In this document: positions 1-7,008 of the stretch, piece by piece
How the letters are laid out: every line of letters begins with the position of its first letter
Numbering within the stretch: the stretch's first letter is position 1
Notes under the pieces: generated by a model
What the model saw: only the letters and a program-made list of their open reading frames with translations
Database searches by the model: none
What the model was told of the DNA's origin: nothing
NCBI GenBank assembly: GCA_030642585.1
Contig: DAOWNN010000008.1
Span: forward strand, 1 to 18,337
DNA length: 18,337 nucleotides
Origin: Bacteroidota bacterium
GTDB lineage: Bacteria; Bacteroidota; Bacteroidia; Bacteroidales; VadinHA17
Reading direction: 5' to 3'
Made by a program: the position numbers and the translations under genes

Positions 1-125
1 GTTACTTCCCAACGTCCGGCTTCACTCTCAATCCAGTTAGCCATATTTCCTTCTTCAAAGTTCTCCATGATTTGTCCGAAAAGCGGAACCTGGAACAACA
101 GAAAAAAGAGATACAGATTTTTCAT
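1..125 (-). CDS. Secreted protein, N-terminal fragment cut by the window edge
   Basis: Reading from the ATG at 125-123 gives 41 codons before the window ends, so only the N-terminus is visible. Residues 1 to about 18 form a signal peptide: MKN followed by a run rich in Leu and Phe, ending FGQ. The mature start is acidic and aromatic (ENFEEGNMANWIESEAGRW). This 'FEEG..ANW....G.W' opening resembles the first strands of jelly-roll or lamin-tail domains that start many large Bacteroidota surface proteins; that is inference from a short stretch. The gene begins 11 bp after the hflX stop on the same strand and could be co-transcribed with it. Too short to show up as a normal-length ORF. Export is well supported, the function is not. 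Confidence 0.7.
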   Translation of the reverse strand, partial: MKNLYLFFLLFQVPLFGQIMENFEEGNMANWIESEAGRWEV

Positions 126-136
126 TTATTCAAAGA

Positions 137-1330
137 CTAATACAAATAATCATTATAGGGATATCTTTTTGAATGTATTTCTTTTACCTTCGAATAAATT
201 ACTTCCTTAAATTTCGGGATATTCTCCTTTTCTTTTGCTGAGATAAAAATACATGGATTGTTTTCCTTTGCTATCCAGCTATTCTTAAGTTCATCCAAGG
301 TAAGATTCTCTTTGCTTTTGGTTGTTAGATCATCATCATCTTTTCTAACATATGAATATGAATCAATCTTATTAAAGACCAGGAAGGTTGGTTTATCCGC
401 TGATTCAAGTTCCTGTAGTATTTTCCTTACAACTTCAATCTGCTCTTCAAATCCGGGATGGGAAATATCTGCGACATGAATAAGGATATCAGCTTCTCTT
501 ACTTCATCCAGAGTTGATTTAAATGATTCGACAAGATGATGAGGTAATTTTCGTATAAAACCCACTGTGTCAGATAATAGAAATGGGAGATTGTCTATTA
601 CAAGCTTACGAACTGTTGTATCCAGAGTTGCAAAAAGTTTATTTTCAGCAAAAATGTCAGATTTACTCAGCAAGTTCATTATTGTAGATTTTCCAACATT
701 GGTATAACCAACAAGAGCTACCCGAACCATTCTTCCCCGGTTCTTTCGTTGTGTTGCCATTTGCTTATCAATCATTATGAGTTGATTTTTTAAGCGGGCA
801 ATTTTATCACGAATAATACGTCTGTCTGTTTCTATTTCAGTTTCACCAGGACCCCGAAGGCCAATTCCCCCTCTTTGTCTTTCAAGATGTGTCCACATTC
901 TGGTAAGTCTGGGAAGCAGATACTGATACTGGGCTAACTCAACCTGTACTTTTGCATGAGCTGTTTTTGCTCTTTTAGCAAAAATGTCCAGTATTAGATT
1001 TGTTCTGTCCAGGACACGACCTTTAATGTTTTTTTCAATATTTTTTAATTGGCCCGGTGTTAATTCATCATCAAAGATTACCAGATCTATTTTTTCCTGT
1101 TGGACATATTCAGCCACTTCATCAAGTTTTCCCGATCCCACAAAATATTTAGGGTGTGGATGTTCACGATTTTGAATAAAAGATTTTACCGGAACTGCTC
1201 CGGCGGTTTCTGTTAAAAAAGATAATTCATCAAGATAATCATGAACCTCCTGAAGAGGCCGGTCAGAATATGACAAACCAATTAGGACAGCTTTGGGTTT
1301 CTCCTGGATCTCAGTTCTATTTTCCTTCAT
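137..1330 (-). CDS. hflX: GTPase HflX, ribosome-associated
   Basis: HflX is a translational GTPase of the Obg-HflX superfamily that binds the 50S subunit and splits stalled or hibernating ribosomes under stress. The 397-residue product has the N-terminal HflX domain (about 12-190), including the family signature RGGIGLRGPGETEIETDRR (152-171). The G domain follows: G1 GYTNVGKST (208-216), G2 Thr in TLDTT (235-239), G3 DTVG (254-257), G4 NKID (320-323) and G5 SAK (364-366). Between G4 and G5 lies an insert with DDDD (331-334), and the protein ends PYNDYLY; both are typical of Bacteroidota HflX. The start is an ATG at 1330-1328, and the length is normal for the family. The stop is TAG at 137-139. 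It lies downstream of the MITE-like element, which occupies part of its probable 5' leader region. Confidence 0.97.
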   Translation of the reverse strand: MKENRTEIQEKPKAVLIGLSYSDRPLQEVHDYLDELSFLTETAGAVPVKSFIQNREHPHPKYFVGSGKLDEVAEYVQQEKIDLVIFDDELTPGQLKNIEKNIKGRVLDRTNLILDIFAKRAKTAHAKVQVELAQYQYLLPRLTRMWTHLERQRGGIGLRGPGETEIETDRRIIRDKIARLKNQLIMIDKQMATQRKNRGRMVRVALVGYTNVGKSTIMNLLSKSDIFAENKLFATLDTTVRKLVIDNLPFLLSDTVGFIRKLPHHLVESFKSTLDEVREADILIHVADISHPGFEEQIEVVRKILQELESADKPTFLVFNKIDSYSYVRKDDDDLTTKSKENLTLDELKNSWIAKENNPCIFISAKEKENIPKFKEVIYSKVKEIHSKRYPYNDYLY

Positions 1331-1385
1331 AATCTCTCCAAATCACTTCAAAGCCATCCGGTTATCTATTCAGAAACATTTAGGG

Positions 1386-1529
1386 CTGTATCAAAAGCTA
1401 GTTTGTGGATCGTTGTCATCCTTAACTTGCCTGCCTGCTTGACAGGCAGGTTTCGGGATTTGTTGATAGTCAGCAGTTTAAGATTCTGAGAAAAGTTCAT
1501 AATAACGTTAATAGGTCCTTTTGAAACAG
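1386..1529. mobile_element. MITE-like inverted-repeat element (degenerate, non-coding)
   Basis: A 144-bp element with terminal inverted repeats: CTGTATCAAAAG at 1386-1397 and CTTTTGAAACAG at 1518-1529, matching at 11 of 12 positions when one is reverse-complemented. Each half also holds a version of a second motif at a similar distance from its end. On the left, CGTTGTCATCCTTAACTTG starts 25 bases in (1411). On the right, reverse-complemented, CGTTATTATGAACTT starts 22 bases in (1507). The left copy is split by a GC-rich hairpin at 1430-1450. There is no ORF. I see no convincing target-site duplication, so this is probably an old copy. The 'GTCATCCTGAACTTG' type of motif is, from memory, a frequent intergenic repeat in Bacteroidota. 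Confidence 0.6.
1430..1450. repeat. GC-rich hairpin nested inside the MITE-like element
   Basis: CCTGCCTG (1430-1437) and CAGGCAGG (1443-1450) form a perfect 8-bp stem with a 5-nt loop, CTTGA. The flanks ATCCTTAA (1418-1425) and TTCGGGAT (1452-1459) can pair around it with one mismatch and one G-T pair, giving a hairpin inside a hairpin. It is REP-like in size and composition and stands out against the AT-rich surroundings. Confidence 0.75.
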
Positions 1530-1568
1530 TTACTAATTTCATGAATCTTTTAAAGCTTAAATATCTGC

Positions 1569-2738
1569 TTAATAGATATAATGCTTATTCCTCTGCAAAA
1601 TTCCCCGAATTGCCATTTTTAATGCCTCACTACACTGAAAGATCATTTCATCATCGTCCGGAAAGGGAAGTGGGTCAGATTCCACCATAGCCCGAGATTC
1701 CGGACTCAAAGCATCCTGGTTTCCAATAGCTCTTGCAGAAAAGTGTTCAAAATGACTATCTGCACCAATGGGATCATTCCTCATAAGTTTGGCAGGATTT
1801 AATTCGTAAATCTCAACATTCCCTTCAATATGAGATGATTTATTTTGAACCGTTTCAATCAAAGAACAGGATATATCTTTATATTTTATTATTTTGATAT
1901 CATTCCCGGCTGTATCTTTCATGACATTTCCATTTGGATCGAGAGCATAAGAAAATCCATTTTCAATTGATTTTTTCTCTAATCTGTCTGTTTCCTTAAT
2001 ATTATCAGGGGAAACGGCAATGATTTTCAGATTGATTTTGATATGGTAATCATAATTTACATCCTTATTCAGATCCCTGGTAAAAAATTCTACCCACTCA
2101 GTATCAAGATCTTGAGGGCTTACAGTTAACAACTGGTCAGTAAATTGTGCAGGCAGGTTTAGATGTGTGAAGTTTTCAACTGTAACTATAGCCCTGCTCA
2201 TTCCAAGATATCTGGCCTCACCTATCAAGGCATCAATATTTTCATAATCACCCCAGTATTGCTTTACTTTCAGAAATTCATAATAAGCCTGGCGGTACGA
2301 TTCTTTGTTTTGATTAGACATCAATTTTTGACCGTGTGCAAAAAAGAACTGAGCGGCCTGATGCCTGGCTTCAATAATTTCATGATCATAATCTATTTGA
2401 GGATAGTTTATAGAACGACCATTTAATTCAAGTGGTAAAACAGGTCTTACTTGTTGTTGTCTGCGAAGCAAACGTTCATAGTTCTGTACAATTTCTTCCC
2501 AATTTTCAGGTTTTCCTTCTCTTTTGAGGTATTGAATCCTGTCATTATCTCTTTCGTTTGCAAGCATATATGACCTATCAAGAGCTTCTATATCTTTCTC
2601 ACTATTGGGGTTTTTCATTAATTTCTTAACTGCTTTTTGAATAGCAGAATCATAATTCCCTTTTTGAAGTTGCTTTTTTGATGAGCCACAACCAGAAAGC
2701 AGAAAAATTGCCAGAAATAAATAAATTAGATTTTTCAT
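1569..2738 (-). CDS. Lipoprotein of unknown function with TPR-like N-terminus
   Basis: A 389-residue SPII lipoprotein. The reading frame is open upstream to 2780, but the ATG at 2738-2736 gives a textbook signal: MKN, a hydrophobic stretch (4-14), then the lipobox LLSGC with the lipidated Cys at residue 17, so I choose that start. The next part (KKQLQKGNYDSAIQKAVKKL and on to about residue 75) has the helical 'G.Y..A...A...L...P' pattern of a tetratricopeptide-like repeat. The rest is a mixed domain ending close to a single conserved-looking helix (LKMAIRGILQ). I do not recognise the family beyond its resemblance to conserved Bacteroidales lipoproteins. It should sit in the outer or inner membrane facing the periplasm. 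It lies between the tonB terminator and the MITE-like element, so it may be its own transcription unit. Confidence 0.85.
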   Translation of the reverse strand: MKNLIYLFLAIFLLSGCGSSKKQLQKGNYDSAIQKAVKKLMKNPNSEKDIEALDRSYMLANERDNDRIQYLKREGKPENWEEIVQNYERLLRRQQQVRPVLPLELNGRSINYPQIDYDHEIIEARHQAAQFFFAHGQKLMSNQNKESYRQAYYEFLKVKQYWGDYENIDALIGEARYLGMSRAIVTVENFTHLNLPAQFTDQLLTVSPQDLDTEWVEFFTRDLNKDVNYDYHIKINLKIIAVSPDNIKETDRLEKKSIENGFSYALDPNGNVMKDTAGNDIKIIKYKDISCSLIETVQNKSSHIEGNVEIYELNPAKLMRNDPIGADSHFEHFSARAIGNQDALSPESRAMVESDPLPFPDDDEMIFQCSEALKMAIRGILQRNKHYIY

Positions 2739-2802
2739 GTGTACAAAATTGATTTTGGAGATTAATCTGTAAATATACAAAATCGAGAGAAATCGACATA
2801 AA

Positions 2803-2830
2803 AAAAGCCCTGGATAGTTCCAGAGCTTTT
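2803..2830 (-). terminator. Rho-independent terminator after tonB
   Basis: The arms AAAAGCCCTGGA (2803-2814) and TCCAGAGCTTTT (2819-2830) pair with one mismatch around the loop TAGT. Read on the minus strand, the stem ends in a run of six T, 20 bp past the tonB stop. The near symmetry (A-run on one side, T-run on the other) would let it work in both directions, but no plus-strand gene ends here. Confidence 0.8.
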
Positions 2831-2850
2831 ATCATGTTTCTTAAAATAGT

Positions 2851-3534
2851 TTATTGCAGCACAAAGTTAATTGGGAAAGTAAAAGAAACTCTTACGGCTT
2901 TTCCTCTTTGCTTTCCGGGAGTCCACTTGGGTGAAGCCTTGACCACACGAATGGCTTCAGCATCCAGCGCCGGATCCACTCCTCTAACCACTTTAACATT
3001 GGTGACCGATCCATTTGGTTCAACCACAAACTGTACAAAAACTCTTCCGCTGATACCATTTTCTGCAGCAATCTCAGGGTATCTCAAATTTTGTCCGATC
3101 CAGCTTCTGAAACCATCCTGACCTTTACCCATAAAACCGGGCATATCTTCAACTATAAAGAAAATTTCAGCTTCTTCTTCCTCTTCTTCCTCAGTAAATT
3201 CCATTATTTCAACTTCCGAATCCTGATCAACTTCAAAATCATCCAGAATTAGTTCATCTTCAATCTCCACATCGTCATCAACAATCTGAAGCACTTCAGT
3301 TACTTTTGGGGGTTCCGGAGGTTTTGGGGGTTCCGGTTGTTCCTGCCTGGTGATTGGAATGATCTCTTCTTCAATCTGTTCCATATCGCCTGTATCATAG
3401 GCATTATCATCCAATCCGCCACTTGTCCATTCAAAGGCAATCAATATCAATGAAATTGAAATTACCAATCCAAGTTCAAAAAAAATTCCTTTTCTTTTTT
3501 CAAGATTTGCGTTTTCTGATTTTTTTGATTCCAT
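2851..3534 (-). CDS. TonB family energy-transducing protein
   Basis: TonB passes the proton-motive force from ExbB/ExbD in the inner membrane to outer-membrane TonB-dependent receptors. The 227-residue protein has a short cytoplasmic N-terminus, one membrane anchor (about 18-36), a Pro-rich segment (67-77, PEPPKPPEPP) and a strongly acidic linker (about 85-124, including a run of seven Glu at 115-121). It ends in a TonB C-terminal domain (about 140-227) with YPEIAAENGISG (152-163), the RGVDPALDAEA motif (184-194) and W204. This is the usual Bacteroidota form of the family. No exbB or exbD is adjacent. The Glu run is encoded by a near-repetitive GAA/GAG tract that could be prone to slippage. 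ATG start at 3534-3532; no clear Shine-Dalgarno. Confidence 0.94.
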   Translation of the reverse strand: MESKKSENANLEKRKGIFFELGLVISISLILIAFEWTSGGLDDNAYDTGDMEQIEEEIIPITRQEQPEPPKPPEPPKVTEVLQIVDDDVEIEDELILDDFEVDQDSEVEIMEFTEEEEEEEAEIFFIVEDMPGFMGKGQDGFRSWIGQNLRYPEIAAENGISGRVFVQFVVEPNGSVTNVKVVRGVDPALDAEAIRVVKASPKWTPGKQRGKAVRVSFTFPINFVLQ

Positions 3535-3668
3535 CGTTTTAGAATTTAGGTGCTAAAAATAATGAATTCCGGATATAATATCAAGATTTCCTCTATTACT
3601 TTTCACAAAAAAATAATAAACAGGTAAAAAGCTGTCAATAAACTAAACCGCAAAAATCGATCCAAACA

Positions 3669-3696
3669 AATAATCCCGACTTTCACCGGGATTATT
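3669..3696 (-). terminator. Hairpin downstream of tRNA-Ala, probable terminator
   Basis: Perfect 10-bp stem: AATAATCCCG (3669-3678) and CGGGATTATT (3687-3696), with an 8-nt loop. It starts 5 bp past the CCA end of the tRNA in the direction of transcription. The T-tract after it on the minus strand is weak (TGTTTGG), so it may act as a terminator or as an end-protecting hairpin. Confidence 0.6.
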
Positions 3697-3701
3697 ATTT
3701 A

Positions 3702-3778
3702 TGGTGGAGACTAGGGGAATCGAACCCCTGACCTCTTGACTGCCAGTCAAACGCTCTAGCCAACTGAGCTAAGCCCCC
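3702..3778 (-). tRNA. tRNA-Ala (anticodon GGC)
   Basis: A full 77-nt cloverleaf with encoded CCA (3704-3702). The acceptor GGGGGCT pairs with AGTCTCC and holds the G3-U70 wobble that defines alanine tRNAs. The D stem is GCTC/GAGC. The anticodon stem TTTGA/TCAAG carries the loop CTGGCAG, giving anticodon GGC, which reads GCC and GCU alanine codons. The T arm is AGGGG-TTCGAAT-CCCCT. The discriminator base is A (3705). It stands alone, 56 bp after the M1 peptidase stop, and is followed by its own hairpin. Confidence 0.97.
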
Positions 3779-3834
3779 ATCTTTTCAGTTGGCAAAAATA
3801 GATAAAAAATGTTAAATTGATGGATATTCCTTAT

Positions 3835-5925
3835 TTACTTCACAAATCCAAGGCAATATTCTCCATTCCTAAGCCTGGAAGAAACTACATAAGTCTTATT
3901 ATTACCCGGAATTACAGTAGAAGGTATATCTTTCCAATAATCTCCGGGACCTTCACGAAACAGTAAAATTAAGTCTTTAACTTCTCCTTTATAAAAGCAG
4001 GTATTCATACTCTCCGGACTCACTGGTTCCTCGTATAAGAACCTGGCTTCAGCCCTAAACCCCTTGTTAAAAAGTGCTTCTATTGTCCAATAGCCTGCAG
4101 GGTCAAGTACAAAATCATGTCCTGTAGAATCTGGCGATACCAGGTTTCTGGTAATTCGAAAAAAAACAGAGTCTGACAAAGAATAGACTTTCATTGTGAA
4201 GCCAGATTCCTCAAAACTATAATTCTCTGTTTCCCTTATTGTAACAATTTCATCCAGTGTTGCATCGGCAATTTTTTCATATGGGTCAAGAAGGATCAAT
4301 TCAGGTTTGAAAGAGATAAAAAAGTCATGACTGCAATGAGAACCTGATAGTTCTACTTCATGTGTACAGGATTCCCAGGAAGAATTCATAAACGTCAGAT
4401 CCACATGATTAGAATAAGAGTACTCGGTGGTTCCCAGCAATTTCTGTCTGAAAAAAACTTTGATTCTATATCCACTTACAGCCGTTTGAACTGAAAAAGA
4501 ATCAATTGAAAAATGTGGAAATCCCGGACTTTTCACCCAAAAATTAAAGAAATCATCCAGGCGTAATTTAGATTTTCTTTCAAGAAATGCTTGAAATTCA
4601 GAAGTTGATATATGACGAAATGCGTACTCTGAAAACAGGCTTTTCATTATTGTGAAAAATTTATCGTCTCCAATATAATTCCTCAAAGTATGAGCCACAT
4701 CTGCCCCTTTATCATAAACTGTACTTCCATATGTATATTTGGGAGGGTTGTTATACAGTGCCCTGAATGCCTCATCATGAATATGAGCGTATTTTAATGT
4801 CTTTAGATGGTTTTTACGCATGTACTCCCGAAATTCAATTTGCCCGTAATAATATTCATAATACAATGCTTCACAATAACTTGCCCAACCTTCATTAAAC
4901 CACATATCAGCTGAAGAAGCACATGTGACAAGATTTCCAAACCAGTTATGAGCAAACTCATGGATGAAAAGATCCTGAAAGCTCCCGGGCTCCTTCAAAG
5001 AATAATCAGGAATACTTATTATGGTAGCATGCTCCATGGCTCCTGATTCAAATGGAACCGATACAAATCCAATCTTTTCCCAGAGATATGGACCAAATAA
5101 GCTTTCAAAACAAGTAAGCCATTTATTTAAATCCTTGAAACCCTCAACTGCATTCATGCTGTCTTCCTGAAACACAAATATACTGGATGGGATCTCTCCC
5201 AACAAACCCTTAAGTGTATCTGATATGCAAATATAGTTTGCCACAGAAACTGAAGAAAGGTAAGTAGGTATACTTTCGTTCATTAACCAATGATATGTAA
5301 TTGTACCATCATGATTGTCAAATGATTCAATGAGGGTGCCAGGACATATTGCCATATTTGGTTTAGCCACAGTGATAAAATAATCATAAGTTGCCCGGTC
5401 GGTAAAATTATCAATACAGGGGTACCAGGCTCTTCCGAATGGATGGGGAACTGATCCCATTCCCACTCCCATATTGAACGCATGATTTTCGCAAAAATAA
5501 AATCCGCCCCATATTGGGTCTCTGACAGGCACCCCATGATAGAAAACAGTGATCAGAACGGTATTCCCTTTTTTTGTTAAATCCTTAAATGGGATAATTA
5601 GATTTTTTCCATCATACATGAATTTATTTACAGAAGCCTCGTCAATCCATACTGAATCTACCTTAAGGGATAGAAGATCCAGACTTATCTCAGACAAATT
5701 GTCTTCCAGTATCATTACTTGCAAATCAGCTATTCCTGAGATTTGGTGAGAAGCAAAATTAATTAAATCTAGATTGAGGGTGTAATGAATAATGTCTGTT
5801 GTCGCTGAATTACTCAATTTATCTTCCCGGTTCGCATAAATACCACCTCTATAGAAAGAGAATAATAAAATCAGGAGGACGGCCATAGTGAGACCATATA
5901 AGATATATGATTTTTTCTTAAACAT
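3835..5925 (-). CDS. M1 family zinc metallopeptidase, membrane-anchored
   Basis: An M1 (gluzincin) aminopeptidase-type enzyme, which removes N-terminal residues from peptides using one zinc ion. Visible in the 696 residues: an uncleaved-looking N-terminal anchor or signal (about 8-25), a beta-rich N-terminal domain, the exopeptidase motif GAMEH (295-299; the classical form is GxMEN), zinc ligands HEFAH (322-326) with the third ligand E345 in NEGW (18 residues after the second His), and the catalytic-type Tyr404 in YDKG. After about residue 475 comes a beta-rich C-terminal part rather than the long helical domain of PepN, consistent with shorter M1 enzymes. It probably acts in the periplasm or at the surface on peptides. 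ATG start at 5925-5923. purQ lies 103 bp upstream on the same strand; a functional link is not evident. Confidence 0.93.
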   Translation of the reverse strand: MFKKKSYILYGLTMAVLLILLFSFYRGGIYANREDKLSNSATTDIIHYTLNLDLINFASHQISGIADLQVMILEDNLSEISLDLLSLKVDSVWIDEASVNKFMYDGKNLIIPFKDLTKKGNTVLITVFYHGVPVRDPIWGGFYFCENHAFNMGVGMGSVPHPFGRAWYPCIDNFTDRATYDYFITVAKPNMAICPGTLIESFDNHDGTITYHWLMNESIPTYLSSVSVANYICISDTLKGLLGEIPSSIFVFQEDSMNAVEGFKDLNKWLTCFESLFGPYLWEKIGFVSVPFESGAMEHATIISIPDYSLKEPGSFQDLFIHEFAHNWFGNLVTCASSADMWFNEGWASYCEALYYEYYYGQIEFREYMRKNHLKTLKYAHIHDEAFRALYNNPPKYTYGSTVYDKGADVAHTLRNYIGDDKFFTIMKSLFSEYAFRHISTSEFQAFLERKSKLRLDDFFNFWVKSPGFPHFSIDSFSVQTAVSGYRIKVFFRQKLLGTTEYSYSNHVDLTFMNSSWESCTHEVELSGSHCSHDFFISFKPELILLDPYEKIADATLDEIVTIRETENYSFEESGFTMKVYSLSDSVFFRITRNLVSPDSTGHDFVLDPAGYWTIEALFNKGFRAEARFLYEEPVSPESMNTCFYKGEVKDLILLFREGPGDYWKDIPSTVIPGNNKTYVVSSRLRNGEYCLGFVK

Positions 5926-6028
5926 TACGCGGCCGTTAAGGGGTAACGAGGCTATTGATTTAGCTACATCTTAAGTAAAGGTAAGAAAAAACCCTAAAAC
6001 CGTATTGAGGAGATAAATTTGACAGAGA

Positions 6029-6742
6029 TTAATTAAAAGCACTCACTCTTTTTTCCTCAAAAGTTTTAATAATTGACTCAAGTATAAGGCGGCCATCAGT
6101 ATTTCCAAGCTCGTCATCTGCTGCTCTTTCAGGATGCGGCATCATCCCAAACACGTTTTTTGATTCATTGCAAACTCCGGCAATATTTTCTACCGACCCA
6201 TTCGGATTATGTTCTTTTGAGATCTCACCCCCATGATTGCAATAACGAAAAAGAATTTGCCCATTTTGTCTAATTTTAGACAAATCAGATTCCGATGCAA
6301 AGTATCGACCCTCAGCGTGAGCAATAGGAATTTTAAGAGGTTTGCTTTTATCCAGAATAGAATTGATAGCTGAATCAATATTGTCTGGAAGAAGAAAAAT
6401 ATTCTTACAAATAAATTTCTGGTTTGCGTTGTGGAGCAAAGCCCCTGGCAATAATCCTGCTTCACAGAGAATTTGAAATCCATTGCAGATCCCAATAACA
6501 ATACCACCCCTTTTAGCAAATTCTACTACCTTCTTCATAATTGGCGAAAACCTTGCAATTGCCCCCGAACGAAGATAATCACCATAAGAAAAACCTCCTG
6601 GAAGGACAACTGCATCTACTTCTTGTAAATCTTCACTTTTATGCCACAATTCTATAACTTCCTGGTCAAGAATTTTCTCAAGAGTATAAACTGTATCATG
6701 ATCACAATTGGATCCAGGAAAAATAACAACTCCAAATTTCAC
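6029..6742 (-). CDS. purQ: Phosphoribosylformylglycinamidine synthase, glutaminase subunit
   Basis: PurQ releases ammonia from glutamine and passes it to PurL, which converts FGAR to FGAM in the fourth step of purine synthesis; it acts in the cytosol. The 237-residue protein is a class I glutamine amidotransferase with FPGSNCDHD (8-16), the oxyanion region GGFSYGDYLR (49-58), the nucleophile Cys86 in GICNGFQ (84-90), and His203 and Glu205 in MMPHPER (200-206). The start is GTG at 6742-6740; the only upstream codon stretch in frame is closed by TAA eight codons earlier or fewer, and no ATG gives the full N-terminal strand. A stand-alone PurQ implies a small PurL and a PurS elsewhere. A short inverted repeat lies in its upstream region (6779-6797). 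Confidence 0.97.
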   Translation of the reverse strand: MKFGVVIFPGSNCDHDTVYTLEKILDQEVIELWHKSEDLQEVDAVVLPGGFSYGDYLRSGAIARFSPIMKKVVEFAKRGGIVIGICNGFQILCEAGLLPGALLHNANQKFICKNIFLLPDNIDSAINSILDKSKPLKIPIAHAEGRYFASESDLSKIRQNGQILFRYCNHGGEISKEHNPNGSVENIAGVCNESKNVFGMMPHPERAADDELGNTDGRLILESIIKTFEEKRVSAFN

Positions 6743-6778
6743 TAGAATAAAATTAAGTTAAACACCTGTATTTCAATT

Positions 6779-6797
6779 AAATATCTGTTCGATATTT
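6779..6797. promoter_or_regulatory. Inverted repeat in the purQ leader (possible operator)
   Basis: AAATATC (6779-6785) and GATATTT (6791-6797) form a perfect 7-bp inverted repeat with a 5-nt spacer, 37 bp upstream of the purQ GTG. The surrounding 266 bp (6743-7008) separate purQ from the divergent gene at 7009 and must hold both promoters, but I see no clean Bacteroidota TTTG / TAnnTTTG pair. AT-rich DNA makes such short palindromes common, so the regulatory reading is tentative. Confidence 0.25.
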
Positions 6798-7008
6798 GAG
6801 CTCTTCAATTTCAAATACCGTGGAACCCTCATATTTTGTTTATGTCCTTTTGTGCGGGTAGTTCATGAGGATTTCATTTGCTTAATATTCAATCTTATTA
6901 TAAGCTGATCAAAGATAAAGATAAATCATTTCCATGCCAATTATCAAATAGCCTTTTTATCCCTTTGATATAAAATAATTTACTTATTTTTAAATAAAAA
7001 ATACAAAA

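Noticed and set aside
2739..2780. A 14-residue N-terminal extension of the lipoprotein at 1569-2738
   Set aside because: It would bury the lipoprotein signal behind a charged segment; the internal ATG gives a normal signal peptide and lipobox.
6743..7008. Promoters or a purine riboswitch between purQ and the EEP gene
   Set aside because: No convincing -33 TTTG / -7 TAnnTTTG pair and no riboswitch core could be made out; only a short inverted repeat is reported.
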